Of a stretch of DNA of 64,000 nucleotides, positions 8,974-17,505 are shown one piece after another (within the stretch, counting starts at the first letter, position 1; each line of letters opens with the position of its first letter). This DNA is from Amycolatopsis alba DSM 44262 (lineage in GTDB: Bacteria > Actinomycetota > Actinomycetes > Mycobacteriales > Pseudonocardiaceae), in the NCBI RefSeq assembly GCF_000384215.1, contig NZ_KB913032.1, positions 8,393,605 to 8,457,604 of the forward strand. The letters run 5' to 3'. A program made the translations under genes and the position numbers. The notes under the pieces are model-generated. The model was not told the origin of the DNA and ran no database searches. It saw only the letters and a program-made list of their open reading frames with translations.

Positions 8974-10221
8974 GTGTCCAGTCAACGAATCCTCGAACCG
9001 CCACACGAGCTGTGGCGTGCCGGTGCGCGGGAACTCGCGCACGGTGTGGTCGAGCGCATGTCGTTGGCACGCCAAGCCTTGGCCGAGGTCGGGCAGTTCC
9101 TGGTGGAGATCGAGTCCCGTGGTCCGATGGAGTTGTTCGGGCATGGCTCGACGGCGGGCTGGTTCGCCGAAACCGCCCGGATCAGCCCGAAGGAAGCCCG
9201 CGACACTGTGGCGCGGGCGTTGGCGGTGAACGAGGGACGGAATCTGGACGGCACCCCCGCTCCGGCTTTCGCGCCCATCGCAGGTGCGGCTGCGGCCGAG
9301 GGCGACCTCGGCCCTCAACAGCTGGATCCTCTTCTGGCGGTACTGAAGAAAATCCCGGCCGACGTGTCCGCGGAAGACCGATCAGGGGCGGAACAGATCC
9401 TGGTCAACCTCGCCCGCCATGCTGGTCCGCAGCAGATCGTCAACGGCGGGGCTGAACTGCTGGGCCACCTCGATCCCGATGGCAACGAGCCGAAAGACGA
9501 AGACCTCACACCACCGTCGCGTGAGGTGCACTTACGCAAACGTGACGACGGCTGGTGGCGCTTGAACGGTCTGCTGGATCCGGAGTTCGGGGCTCGTGCG
9601 AACGCCCTGTTCGAGACCTGGGGGCAGCGAAGACCTGTCGACGAGGACGGCAACCGTGACCCCCGCACCCCCGGCGAACGCCACGGCGACGCACTCTTCG
9701 ACGCCATCCACTACGCCATGACCAACGACAAGGCACCGACCCTGTCCGGGGACCGGACCACGATCGTGGTCACCATTCCTCTGGAGACCCTGACGTCGGG
9801 ACTGGGATACGCGTGTGTTGATGAGGTCTCGCAGATCACTGCACGTCATGCCCGGATGCTGGCCTGTGACGCGAAGATCATTCCTGCGGTGCTCGGGTCG
9901 GAGAGTGAGCCGCTCGATATCGGCCGTGCCGCCCGTACCGTCACCCCCGCGCAACGCCGGGCGCTGAACCTTCGGGATCACGGCTGTGCTTTCCCCGGTT
10001 GTCATCGCAGACCCAAGCATTGCGAGGCTCACCATATTCTTCCGTGGGGTCATCTCGGCGATACCGACCTGGCCAATCTGTGCCTGCTGTGCCGCTATCA
10101 CCACATGGTCGTCCACGGGCAATCCGGCTGGCAGGTTCGCATAGCCACCGATGGGAGGCCCGAATTCATCCCGCCGCAATATTTGGACCCGCTACAGAAG
10201 CCTCGCCGTAACCACCGCTGA
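8974..10221 (+). CDS. DUF222/HNH endonuclease domain protein (13E12 family)
   Basis: 415 residues if read from GTG 8974; a start 26 codons further up has no ribosome site and an atypical leader. The N-terminal ~280 residues are the helical DUF222 region. The C-terminus holds an HNH nuclease fold: a zinc-knuckle-like CAFPGC, then CEAHHILPW and LANLCLLCRYHHMVVHG (residues ~340-381), with the HH and final H of the metal site intact. Such proteins are multi-copy in actinobacterial genomes and are known as the 13E12 repeat family; some are linked to mobile DNA, but their function is not established. TATTCT sits about 7 bases before the GTG, so the mRNA may be leaderless. Confidence 0.82.
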   Translation: MSSQRILEPPHELWRAGARELAHGVVERMSLARQALAEVGQFLVEIESRGPMELFGHGSTAGWFAETARISPKEARDTVARALAVNEGRNLDGTPAPAFAPIAGAAAAEGDLGPQQLDPLLAVLKKIPADVSAEDRSGAEQILVNLARHAGPQQIVNGGAELLGHLDPDGNEPKDEDLTPPSREVHLRKRDDGWWRLNGLLDPEFGARANALFETWGQRRPVDEDGNRDPRTPGERHGDALFDAIHYAMTNDKAPTLSGDRTTIVVTIPLETLTSGLGYACVDEVSQITARHARMLACDAKIIPAVLGSESEPLDIGRAARTVTPAQRRALNLRDHGCAFPGCHRRPKHCEAHHILPWGHLGDTDLANLCLLCRYHHMVVHGQSGWQVRIATDGRPEFIPPQYLDPLQKPRRNHR

Positions 10222-10742
10222 AACCCGAGGAGCCCGCCACCATCACCGGCGACGGGCCCCTCGGCACGCCCACACCCAGAAGAACCAGATCCCGAACATC
10301 GAAGCCAACCGCTCTTCAAGATCGACAGCCTGCGCTTCGGCGAGCAGACAGCTGTAGTCAGTGGCAGCCCCTACGCTTTTCTCGAAGCTTCCCATGGCCG
10401 CGCCATCATCAGCGATGCCGCGATAGACCACCCGAAGCTGGGCGGGAATCCTCGAACCGCTCGGTGGCCTCACCAGACACGTGAACAACCGATCGAAAAG
10501 CCAGGGCACTCAAAAGTCGGCCCCGGATACCGCGAAAGCCACTTTCCACCAGACTGCACGAACTCCCAGACCCCACCTTCACCTCACGCGGCAACTCAGA
10601 GCGTTGCAACCACCTCATGAACCCGAGAGACCTTCGCGGAAACCCGAACGCACACCCCAACGGCATGTCTGTCTTACCCTCAAAGCTTCGTCACCGGATC
10701 ACCGCATGGCCAGCAGGGCCCGCTTTGGGCATAGTCGAGTGG
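10222..10742. other. Intergenic region with a terminator-like hairpin
   Basis: About 520 bases between the HNH gene and the PASTA gene. A stem GAGGAGCCCG...CGGGCCCCTC at 10227-10262, six bases after the HNH stop, looks like its terminator. The rest has lower and more even GC than its neighbours and open frames on both strands, none with a good start or a recognisable domain. A string CGCGAAAGCCACTTTC near 10534 matches the arm of the palindrome at 63795-63841. Confidence 0.5.
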
Positions 10743-10997
10743 GTGGCGTCCACGGGAGTCCGAGTTCCGCAGCTGGTGGGGTTGCCCGTACGTGAAGCAC
10801 GGGCGCTGGCGCATGAGCGCGGGCTCGTGGTCGCCTCCAAGGACATCGACGGGCCACCGCTGGGCGCGTTGACCTGGCCGGGAACCTGGGGCGTCGTGGG
10901 GCAGGAACCCGCGAGCGGAGCGGTGATCGCCCGTGGCGAGTACGTCCGGATCAAGTTCCGGCGGCTGCCCGATGACGGCGGCGAGGGTGACCGTTAG
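10743..10997 (+). CDS. Small PASTA-domain protein
   Basis: Short protein (84 residues from GTG 10743) that is almost entirely one PASTA-like unit: VPQLVGLPVREARALAHERGLVV, a glycine-proline turn, and a final strand YVRIKFRRLP. PASTA units bind muropeptides or beta-lactams when attached to kinases or PBPs, but free-standing cytoplasmic versions of this size are common in actinobacteria and have no known role. No signal peptide is visible. The start is uncertain: ATG 10665 or 10617 would add 26 or 42 residues of non-family sequence, and none of the three has a good ribosome site. Confidence 0.55.
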   Translation: MASTGVRVPQLVGLPVREARALAHERGLVVASKDIDGPPLGALTWPGTWGVVGQEPASGAVIARGEYVRIKFRRLPDDGGEGDR

Positions 10998-11007
10998 CCG
11001 CAGGCTG

Positions 11008-11448
11008 TCATGGAGCATCTTCCTCGAGATTGGCGACGAGCCTTTTCAGCTGAACCACCAGGCGGTCGACTTCTTCTGCGCTGAAGCCTTTCAACGCCTG
11101 ATCGTTGGTCTCGAGCAGCGCCGAATGCACCTGCGCGAGCTTCGCCAGGCCGTTCTCGGTCAGGGAGATCAGGCTGACCCGCCGATCATGCTCGGCGGGG
11201 GTCCGCCGGATGAGGCCGTCACGGTCCATCCTGGCCAGCAGCTGGGCCATGGACGACTGCTCGACCTTGGCCAGCGCCGCCAAGTCCTTCTGGGAGAGCG
11301 CGTCCGCCTTGCTCAGTGCCCCCAGCACGGGTACCTGCGCGAAGGTCAGCCCCAGCGGCCGCAGTCGCTGGTCGTTGATCCGGGACAACGCGCGCGAGGC
11401 GATGTTGATCCACGCGGCGGGCGCGTTGTCGAACCTGGGGAGTGTCAC
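11008..11448 (-). CDS. MarR-family transcriptional regulator
   Basis: 146 residues with the winged helix of MarR proteins: LGLTFAQVPVLGAL, LSQKDLAALAKVEQSSMAQLLARMDRDGLIRRTPAEHDRR with the wing arginines, and a C-terminal dimer helix. Divergent from the amidohydrolase gene at 11551; the gap holds three copies of ATAGG-N2-CCTAT, the first 13 bases from this start, so autoregulation and control of the amidohydrolase are likely. Its ligand may be the hydrolase substrate or product. The gene ends 10 bases from the stop of the convergent PASTA gene. Confidence 0.88.
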   Translation of the reverse strand: MTLPRFDNAPAAWINIASRALSRINDQRLRPLGLTFAQVPVLGALSKADALSQKDLAALAKVEQSSMAQLLARMDRDGLIRRTPAEHDRRVSLISLTENGLAKLAQVHSALLETNDQALKGFSAEEVDRLVVQLKRLVANLEEDAP

Positions 11449-11460
11449 GCCGAGAAGTGT

Positions 11461-11533
11461 ATAGGGTCCTATTGATTGAGTGCATAGGTACCTATATGGT
11501 CCAACTGCATAGGTTCCTATGCAGTTGGACCAT
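11461..11533. promoter_or_regulatory. Triple MarR operator with a 38-bp perfect palindrome
   Basis: Three copies of ATAGG-N2-CCTAT at 11461-11472, 11484-11495 and 11509-11520, spaced 23 and 25 bases. The third copy is the centre of a perfect palindrome at 11496-11533 with 18-base arms (ATGGTCCAACTGCATAGG and its complement) around TT. It lies in the 102-base gap between the MarR gene and the divergent amidohydrolase gene and must overlap their promoters. Recognition by this MarR protein is inferred from position and symmetry. Confidence 0.8.
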
Positions 11534-11550
11534 CAGACAGGGGAACACCC

Positions 11551-12795
11551 GTGATCATCCGCAATGTGACCGTCGTCGACGGGCAGGCCGCCGAGGTCGA
11601 GGTAGTGGTGACCGACGGACGGTTCAGCGCCATCCGCCCGGTGACCGACGCCGCCGACAGCCCCGTGATCGACGCGCGGGGCGGCTACCTGGTGCCGGGC
11701 CTGTGGGAGAGCCACACCCACCTTGGCGGGCACGCGTACGCCAGGCCCGAGAACGAACGCGCGGCGTACATCTCCCGGCTGCTCACCGATTTCCTGGATT
11801 TCGGGGTGACCAGCGTCGTCGATCTCGGCGGTCCGCTGGACGTCGAACTCGCGGCCCGCGAACACCGCGACACCATCACCGGCGCCGCCGCCAGGTTGTT
11901 CTTCGCCGGACCGGTGTTCACCGGGATCGCAGGATGGCCGGTCCTGAGTGATCCGGAACGTGCCCCCATCGCCCACCAGACCGACAACCCCGACACCGCC
12001 TACGAACAAGCACTCGAACTGGCCGACCAGGTCGACTTCATCAAGTGCATCTACGACGGCGAGCCCGGCGCGCCGGAAAAGCTGTCCTTCGACGCCCTCG
12101 AAGCCATCGTCACGGCGGCACACGAGAAGAACAAGAGAGTACTCGTGCACATCCACGAACGCGTCGATCTGGAGGAGGCGGTGGCAGCGGGCGCGGACGG
12201 CATCGAACACGCTTTCCGGCCGCAGGATCCCGGCAGTACCGCGGAAGCCCGCGATGTCGCCGCGCTGCTGGCGGAAACGAACACCTACTACTGCCCCACC
12301 CTGGTCACCTGGGAGCAGATCGCGTACAACGGCGACGCGGGCTACCTGCAGACGCTGGTCGATGACGGCACCGCCACCCACGAGGACATCCCGAAGATCA
12401 CCGGCCGTCCGATCTACGGGCACCACTTCCCCTGGCATTCCCCGCAGGAGTCCCACGTCCGGTTCGACTACGCGATGCGCACACTGGGGCTGATGCACGA
12501 CGCGGGAGTGAAGATCGCCGCAGGCAGCGACGTGGCCATGTTGATGCCGTCCCCGCCCGTCGCCCTGCTGCGAGAACTGCGATTGCTGGCGAAGGCGGGC
12601 CTGCCGCTGCACGCGGTCCTGGCGGCCGCCACCCGGCATTCGGCCGAGAAGATCGGCAGGCAGGCGACGATCACCGTCGGCTCCGTCGCCGACGCGCTGG
12701 TACTCGATGCCGACCCGTACGCGGACATCACGCACCTGATCGACCGTTCGCACCACATCGGGACGCTCCAGGCCGGGCGGCCGAGCTGGGTATGA
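11551..12795 (+). CDS. Metal-dependent amidohydrolase
   Basis: Amidohydrolase-superfamily enzyme, 414 residues from GTG 11551. It has the small beta-domain start (IIRNVTVVDGQ), then GLWESHTHLGG (the HxH metal pair, residues ~51-53), a lysine in VDFIKCIYDG that would be the bridging ligand, VLVHIHE, GIEHAF and the final AGSDVAM aspartate. This is the imidazolonepropionase/prolidase-like branch, which hydrolyses cyclic amides or aminoacyl-proline bonds in the cytoplasm. No signal peptide. Expression is probably controlled by the divergent MarR through the triple operator. The substrate is unknown, and no transporter gene adjoins it. Confidence 0.85.
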   Translation: MIIRNVTVVDGQAAEVEVVVTDGRFSAIRPVTDAADSPVIDARGGYLVPGLWESHTHLGGHAYARPENERAAYISRLLTDFLDFGVTSVVDLGGPLDVELAAREHRDTITGAAARLFFAGPVFTGIAGWPVLSDPERAPIAHQTDNPDTAYEQALELADQVDFIKCIYDGEPGAPEKLSFDALEAIVTAAHEKNKRVLVHIHERVDLEEAVAAGADGIEHAFRPQDPGSTAEARDVAALLAETNTYYCPTLVTWEQIAYNGDAGYLQTLVDDGTATHEDIPKITGRPIYGHHFPWHSPQESHVRFDYAMRTLGLMHDAGVKIAAGSDVAMLMPSPPVALLRELRLLAKAGLPLHAVLAAATRHSAEKIGRQATITVGSVADALVLDADPYADITHLIDRSHHIGTLQAGRPSWV

Positions 12796-12929
12796 CGGAC
12801 GAAGTCGGCCGGTAGCAGGCACCAGGTCACCCGTCCCGCCTACGCGGACGCAATCGAGACTGCAGCACGCTTGACCGTTCTCCCACGGCAGGACGATCCT
12901 GGGCGTCTTGTCTTTCGCTGGAGGGAAAA

Positions 12930-14867
12930 ATGCGACGAATCCTGGTGCTCTTCTGCGCCCTTTTACTGACAGCCACCGCCGTCCCCGCGGCGGCCGATAC
13001 GCCATCCGATCCGGTTCCGGGAGAGAGACCCCCGCTGGGGATCACCTGGGCGACCGGGGATCCCTACTGCATCTACAACCGGTTCAGCGAGGACGTCGTG
13101 AAAGCCGCGACAGACCAGCTGGTCGACTCCGGGCTGCGTGACGCCGGATACGAGTACGTCATGCTCGGCGACTGCTGGCAGGCGGCCGAGCGTGACGCCG
13201 ACGGCAAGCTCACCGCCCGTGCCAGTTTCCCTTCCGGCATCCCGGCGCTGGTCGACTACGTGCATTCGCGCGGGCTCAAGATCGGTTTCTACAGCGGCAC
13301 GGGCGCGAAGACCTGCAGCGGCCAGGCGGCGGGCTCGCTCGGCAACGAGGACCTCGACGCCCGGACCTTGGCCGACTGGGGCGCGGACTACCTGCGCTAC
13401 GACACCTGTTACAGCGTCAACGGCGACGCGCCCGCACGGGTCAAGAAGATGGCGGACGCGATCAAGCGCACCGGCCGTCCGATCACGCTCGAGATCGACG
13501 ATTACGACCGCGACCAGAAGCAATGGCTGTGGGCACGCGCCGCCGGAGCGCAGGTGTGGCGCACCTACGGCTCGGGCTCGACCTCCGACTTCGGTTTCTC
13601 GATGAAGAGTCTCGACAAGCAGTTCGGGCTCGACGGATACGCAGGCCCTGGCGGCTGGAACATGCCGGGCTCGTTCACCTTCAGCTACCTCAACACCGCG
13701 GAACGCCAGGCCAAACTCGGGCTGTGGGCGGTGCTCAACGCGCCGCTGGTGGCGGACATGGCGCTGACGGCCGAAACCACGCTCCCCGCCGCCGAGATGA
13801 AGAACCCCGACATCATCGCCGTCCAGCGCGACTGGGCCGGCGTCGCCGGGCACAAGGTCCGTGACACCGGCTGGACCGAGGTCTGGACCAAACCGATGTC
13901 CGATGGATCCGCCGTGCTGGTACTGCTCAACCGCGGTGAGCTGGCCGCGCCGATCACCGCTTCCGTTGCCGACGCGGGACTCCCCGACTCGGCCGGATAT
14001 CGCGTACGCGACCTGTGGACGGGCGACGAGACCGTGACAAGGGGCGCGCTCGGCGGAACCGTCGGGCGGCACGCCGCCACCGTGCTGCGCGTATGGCCCA
14101 GGTACGCGTCCATCGCACCGCGGACATCACTGACCTTCGACCTGCCCGACTCCGTACCGCCGTCCCAGCCGGTGACCGCCACGGTCAAGCTCACCAACAA
14201 CGGGGCCACGCCCGTCTACCATTCTCACCTGCAGTTGACCGAGCCCGCGCAATGGCAGTTCGACGGCCCCACCGAGGCGAACATCGAGATCCTCCCACCG
14301 GGTGAAACGTGGAAGACCACGACAACACTGCACCCGACCGGGACCGCCACCCAGCCGTTCAAGATGCCTGCCACCGTGACGTACGACAGCACGGGAGGCC
14401 CGCGGACCGTGACCGCGTCGGCCGAGGCACCGCTCATGCTCGCACCGGACTCCGGCGGATCGCCCAACACCATGCCGTGGATCTCCATGGAGAACGGCCT
14501 CGGCCCGGTCGAGCGGGACAGCGTCGACAACGGCCACCCGTTCACGATCAACGGCAAGGTCTCCCCGCGCGGCGGACTGGGCGCGCACGCGCCGTCGGTC
14601 GTGAAGTACTACCTCGGCGGTAAATGCAAACAGTTCACCGTGACCGTGGGCGTCGACGACCGGGGACCGAACGGGACACTCGGATTCCGGGTGCTCGGCG
14701 ACGGCGTCGAACTGGAGGCCACCGGGGACATGCACCACGGGGACGCCACGCAGTATCTCGTCGTACCGGTACAGGGAGTGCAAGTACTCGCGCTCGCCGT
14801 CGACGACGCGGGCGACGGCTCCGCCGGGGACTGGGGCGACTGGGTGTATCCGTACCTCAGCTGCTGA
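12930..14867 (+). CDS. Secreted GH27-like protein with NEW3 and NPCBM domains, catalytic residues altered
   Basis: 645 residues. Signal peptide ends near AAA-DT (residue ~22). Residues ~35-320 follow the GH27 alpha-galactosidase barrel (PLGITW, YEYVMLGDCW, GLKIGFYSGTGAKTC, LRYDTCY with nucleophile D158). Residues ~395-505 form an NPCBM-associated NEW3 domain and ~510-645 an NPCBM carbohydrate-binding domain (GLGAHAPSVVKYYLGGKC). Two expected active-site segments differ: the usual WRTTGD reads WRTYGSG (no Asp near 215) and GGWNDPD reads GGWNMPG (244-247). It may bind rather than cleave galactosides, or use another acid. Stand-alone gene ending at a bidirectional hairpin. Confidence 0.82.
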   Translation: MRRILVLFCALLLTATAVPAAADTPSDPVPGERPPLGITWATGDPYCIYNRFSEDVVKAATDQLVDSGLRDAGYEYVMLGDCWQAAERDADGKLTARASFPSGIPALVDYVHSRGLKIGFYSGTGAKTCSGQAAGSLGNEDLDARTLADWGADYLRYDTCYSVNGDAPARVKKMADAIKRTGRPITLEIDDYDRDQKQWLWARAAGAQVWRTYGSGSTSDFGFSMKSLDKQFGLDGYAGPGGWNMPGSFTFSYLNTAERQAKLGLWAVLNAPLVADMALTAETTLPAAEMKNPDIIAVQRDWAGVAGHKVRDTGWTEVWTKPMSDGSAVLVLLNRGELAAPITASVADAGLPDSAGYRVRDLWTGDETVTRGALGGTVGRHAATVLRVWPRYASIAPRTSLTFDLPDSVPPSQPVTATVKLTNNGATPVYHSHLQLTEPAQWQFDGPTEANIEILPPGETWKTTTTLHPTGTATQPFKMPATVTYDSTGGPRTVTASAEAPLMLAPDSGGSPNTMPWISMENGLGPVERDSVDNGHPFTINGKVSPRGGLGAHAPSVVKYYLGGKCKQFTVTVGVDDRGPNGTLGFRVLGDGVELEATGDMHHGDATQYLVVPVQGVQVLALAVDDAGDGSAGDWGDWVYPYLSC

Positions 14868-14876
14868 ACGACCCGT

Positions 14877-14913
14877 GGGTGTTGCCGCCGGTTCCCGACC
14901 GGCGGCAGCACCC
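14877..14913. terminator. Bidirectional terminator hairpin
   Basis: Stem GGGTGTTGCCGCCGGT / ACCGGCGGCAGCACCC with a 5-base loop and one G-U type mismatch, exactly between the convergent stops at 14867 and 14918. No U-run follows, as is common for actinobacterial terminators. Confidence 0.7.
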
Positions 14914-14917
14914 GTCC

Positions 14918-15349
14918 TCAGTCGGACGCGAGGATCTCAGCCAGCCGAAGGGTGTCCTCGAGGTAGCGCTCGTAAGGAAAGCCTGCCGCTTCGAGTCCCG
15001 CACGGAACTCGTCGTAGAGCGGCTTTCCGGCGGTATGAAAGGCTTTCCGGCCGAGTTCGGTGAGGTGGACGAGCCGCCGCCGCGCATGCTCGGGGTCGAC
15101 GGTGATCAGCACCAGGCCCTCCGCTTCGAGCGGCCGCAGCGCCCGGCTGATCGCCGGGTCCGAAACAGACAGCGCCTGCGCGAGCCGATGCTGCGTCGCC
15201 GGCTCGATCTCCTCCAGCGTGCCCAGAAGCCGTATCTGGCTGTAGGTCAAACCGCCGGGGTCATCGGTGCGCCGCCGGGCGGCTTCGCCCATCAGCATGA
15301 CCACCCGGTGCAACAGGTCTGCGAGTCCGTCATCCACGATGCTCACCAT
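14918..15349 (-). CDS. MarR-family transcriptional regulator
   Basis: 143-residue winged-helix protein: GLTYSQIRLLGTL, ATQHRLAQALSVSDPAISRALRPLEAEGLV as recognition helix, then the wing (ITVDPEHARRRLVHLTELG). It is divergent from the membrane-protein gene at 15395; a perfect 14-base palindrome lies in the 45-base gap. Likely a repressor of itself and of the two membrane proteins to its right. No ligand can be proposed. Confidence 0.85.
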   Translation of the reverse strand: MVSIVDDGLADLLHRVVMLMGEAARRRTDDPGGLTYSQIRLLGTLEEIEPATQHRLAQALSVSDPAISRALRPLEAEGLVLITVDPEHARRRLVHLTELGRKAFHTAGKPLYDEFRAGLEAAGFPYERYLEDTLRLAEILASD

Positions 15350-15364
15350 ACCAGAGTGTTGACG

Positions 15365-15378
15365 AGTTAATATTAACT
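15365..15378. promoter_or_regulatory. Palindromic operator AGTTAATATTAACT
   Basis: Perfect 14-base AT-rich palindrome, very unlike the surrounding GC-rich DNA, midway between divergent MarR (start 15349) and the gene at 15395. Typical size and symmetry of a MarR site; binding is inferred. Confidence 0.65.
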
Positions 15379-15394
15379 AGGTAAGACTGAAGCC

Positions 15395-15901
15395 ATGGAC
15401 AACTTCTCTTACCTCGCCCAATCCGCCTTCCCGCTGGTCTGGATCGTGGTGCCCGCCATCGGAGCCACCATCCGGGCCCGCCGCGCCACCTCGCCCGAAG
15501 AACGGCTCGAGATCTGGCAGCGCTGGTGGGCCATCGGCGCCTTCGGCTGCGGCAGCCTGTGGATGACGGTCGCCTTCCTCGCCTTCCCGGACGTCATGGC
15601 CACGGCGATCGGCTTCGACCGGACGCCCTTCATGTTCGAGATCGCCTTCGCCAACCTCGGCCTGGCCGTCATGGGCTTCCGGGCCGCCTCGGCGTCCGCG
15701 CGCGAACGCATCACCATCGGCCTCGGCGGCGGAATGTTCCTCTGGGGAGCCGTGATCGGCCACGTCTACCAGTGGTTCAACGGTGACCACGCCCCCGGCA
15801 ACACCGGCGGAGTCCTCGCCAACGACATCCTGATCCCGGCGGTCATGATCATCCTGGCCGTGCGGTCCCAGCGACTCGCGGCCGCGAAAATCGCCGTCTG
15901 A
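15395..15901 (+). CDS. Small integral membrane protein (DUF6790-like)
   Basis: 168 residues with about four membrane helices (around 8-25, 48-68, 78-98 and 108-128, with a further hydrophobic tail). The motifs EIAFANLGLAVMGF and GGGMFLWGAVIGHVYQW resemble the DUF6790 family, whose role is unknown. No catalytic residues stand out; a conserved histidine (GHVYQ) lies in the last helix region. First gene of a two-gene unit with the TMEM175-like gene 24 bases further on, probably repressed by the divergent MarR. Confidence 0.7.
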   Translation: MDNFSYLAQSAFPLVWIVVPAIGATIRARRATSPEERLEIWQRWWAIGAFGCGSLWMTVAFLAFPDVMATAIGFDRTPFMFEIAFANLGLAVMGFRAASASARERITIGLGGGMFLWGAVIGHVYQWFNGDHAPGNTGGVLANDILIPAVMIILAVRSQRLAAAKIAV

Positions 15902-15925
15902 CACCGAAGGGAGCTGATCCTCATC

Positions 15926-16546
15926 ATGACAACGCCTATCAGCAAGGCCGCCGCCGAGCGGCTCACCATCTTCGTCGACGCGGTGATCGCGATCGCGCTC
16001 ACCTTGCTGGCCCTGGATCTCCCGATCCCCCACGGGGACACCAACGGCGCCATGCTCGGCTCGGCGGCGGCCCACGGCAAGGAGTATCTCGCCTTCGCGC
16101 TCAGCTTCATGGTGATCGCCGCCCACTGGCGCGCCCACCACGAGATCTTCCCGCATGTCCGCTCGCTGAGCGGCCGCCTGGTCAGTCTCACCCTGCTGTG
16201 GCTGTTCATGCAGGTCCTGATGCCGTTCGCGACACGGGTGATCACCGCCGAAGGCGCCTTCCCGGTCCGGTTCAGCCTGTACGCGGTGGTGCAGGTCCTG
16301 GCGTCCGCGTCGTTCGCCCTGATCATCCGGGAGATCCGGCGCGAACACCTCTACGGAACGGACGGCCCGCCACGGGTGTTCACCCAAAGCCTCACGCGCA
16401 GCGTCTGCCTGGCCGCGGTCTTCGGGGTCTCCATTCCCGTCGCGTTCCTGACCGAGGACACCGGCGCGTACCTGTGCTGGCTCGCGGCGCCGATCGCGCT
16501 GGCGGTCGCCCGCCGCGTCCAGGACCGCCGGACTTCCGGCGCCTGA
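15926..16546 (+). CDS. TMEM175/DUF1211-family membrane protein
   Basis: 206 residues, about six helices. The first helix carries the family signature R-x-x-x-F-x-D-A-V-x-A-I-A-L-T-L-L (residues ~11-27, RLTIFVDAVIAIALTLL), the potassium-filter helix of TMEM175 proteins, and a histidine-rich loop follows (AHWRAHHEIF). Bacterial TMEM175 proteins form potassium-leak channels as tetramers with this six-helix unit. ATG 15926 follows a GAAGGGAGC ribosome site. Probably co-transcribed with the preceding membrane protein and under the same MarR control. Confidence 0.82.
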   Translation: MTTPISKAAAERLTIFVDAVIAIALTLLALDLPIPHGDTNGAMLGSAAAHGKEYLAFALSFMVIAAHWRAHHEIFPHVRSLSGRLVSLTLLWLFMQVLMPFATRVITAEGAFPVRFSLYAVVQVLASASFALIIREIRREHLYGTDGPPRVFTQSLTRSVCLAAVFGVSIPVAFLTEDTGAYLCWLAAPIALAVARRVQDRRTSGA

Positions 16547-16661
16547 CAGATCCTGGGAATCTCCGCGCGTGGTTCACTCCCGCCGCATTCACTCAGTGGC
16601 GACAGTTGACAGTTGGCATCGCGATTTCACCTGACGTGGCAGTTCCCGACCGTGGGGAACC

Positions 16662-17069
16662 TCAGGGCAGGGCGGGGATCAACTCGGCGAACAGGGTGCG
16701 GACGCGGCGGTCGATGTCGTCGCGGATCAGGCGGATCCGCTCGGGCGTTTGGCCGGTGGGGTCGTCAAGTTGCCAGTCGAGGTAGCGCTTGCCGGGGAAG
16801 ATCGGGCAGGCGTCGCCACAGCCCATGGTGATCACGACATCGGCGGCCTCGACCGCGTCGGTGGTGAGTTTTTCGGGGAATTCGCGGGAGACGTCGATGC
16901 CGAGTTCGGCCATGACCGCGACGACGGCGGGGTTGATCTCGTTCGCTGGTGCTGATCCTGCGGAGCGGACGGTGACGCGTCCGGCGGCGTGGTGGTGCAG
17001 CAGGGCTGCGGCCATCTGGGAGCGTCCGGCGTTGTGGACGCAGACGAACAGGACTTCGGGGGTGTTCAC
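16662..17069 (-). CDS. arsC: Arsenate reductase / arsenate-mycothiol transferase
   Basis: 135-residue enzyme of the low-molecular-weight phosphatase fold. The P-loop [10 protein letters not shown] (C-x5-R, cysteine at residue ~10) and the second site [12 protein letters not shown] with two more cysteines are present. It reduces arsenate to arsenite; in actinobacteria this group usually works with mycothiol and mycoredoxin, while related enzymes use thioredoxin. GTG 17069 is the start because it overlaps the Acr3 stop as GTGA. Last gene of arsR-acr3-arsC. Because acr3 is broken by an insertion, its expression now depends on read-through or on an internal promoter. Confidence 0.9.
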   Translation of the reverse strand: MNTPEVLFVCVHNAGRSQMAAALLHHHAAGRVTVRSAGSAPANEINPAVVAVMAELGIDVSREFPEKLTTDAVEAADVVITMGCGDACPIFPGKRYLDWQLDDPTGQTPERIRLIRDDIDRRVRTLFAELIPALP

Positions 17070-17505
17070 GGTGTGACCTCCACGCGGGTGTGGCGGCGGC
17101 GCAGCGCCAGGGAGACGTAGACGAGCGCGACGAGGACGGGGACTTCGATCAGCGGCCCGACGACCCCGGCGAGCGCTTGCCCGCTGGTCGCGCCGAAGGT
17201 GGCGATAGCGACGGCGATGGCGAGTTCGAAGTTGTTGCCCGCGGCGGTGAACGCCAGCGTGGTGGTGCGCTCGTAGGAGAGGCCGACGGCGCGGCCGAAG
17301 GCATAGGACCCGGCCCACATCAGTCCGAAGTAGACCAGCAGCGGGACCGCGATCCGGACGACGTCCAGCGGCCGCGCGGTGATCTGTTCTCCTTGCAGCG
17401 CGAAGAGAACCACGATGGTGAACAGCAGCCCGTAGAGCGCGGCCGGGCCGATCCTGGGCAGGAACCGGGTTTCGTACCAGGTGCGGCCTTTCGTGTGTTC
17501 GCCTA

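Noticed and set aside
10243..10666. Two minus-strand frames of 85-88 codons between the HNH and PASTA genes
   Set aside because: No ribosome sites, no recognisable domain, and they overlap each other; treated as non-coding.
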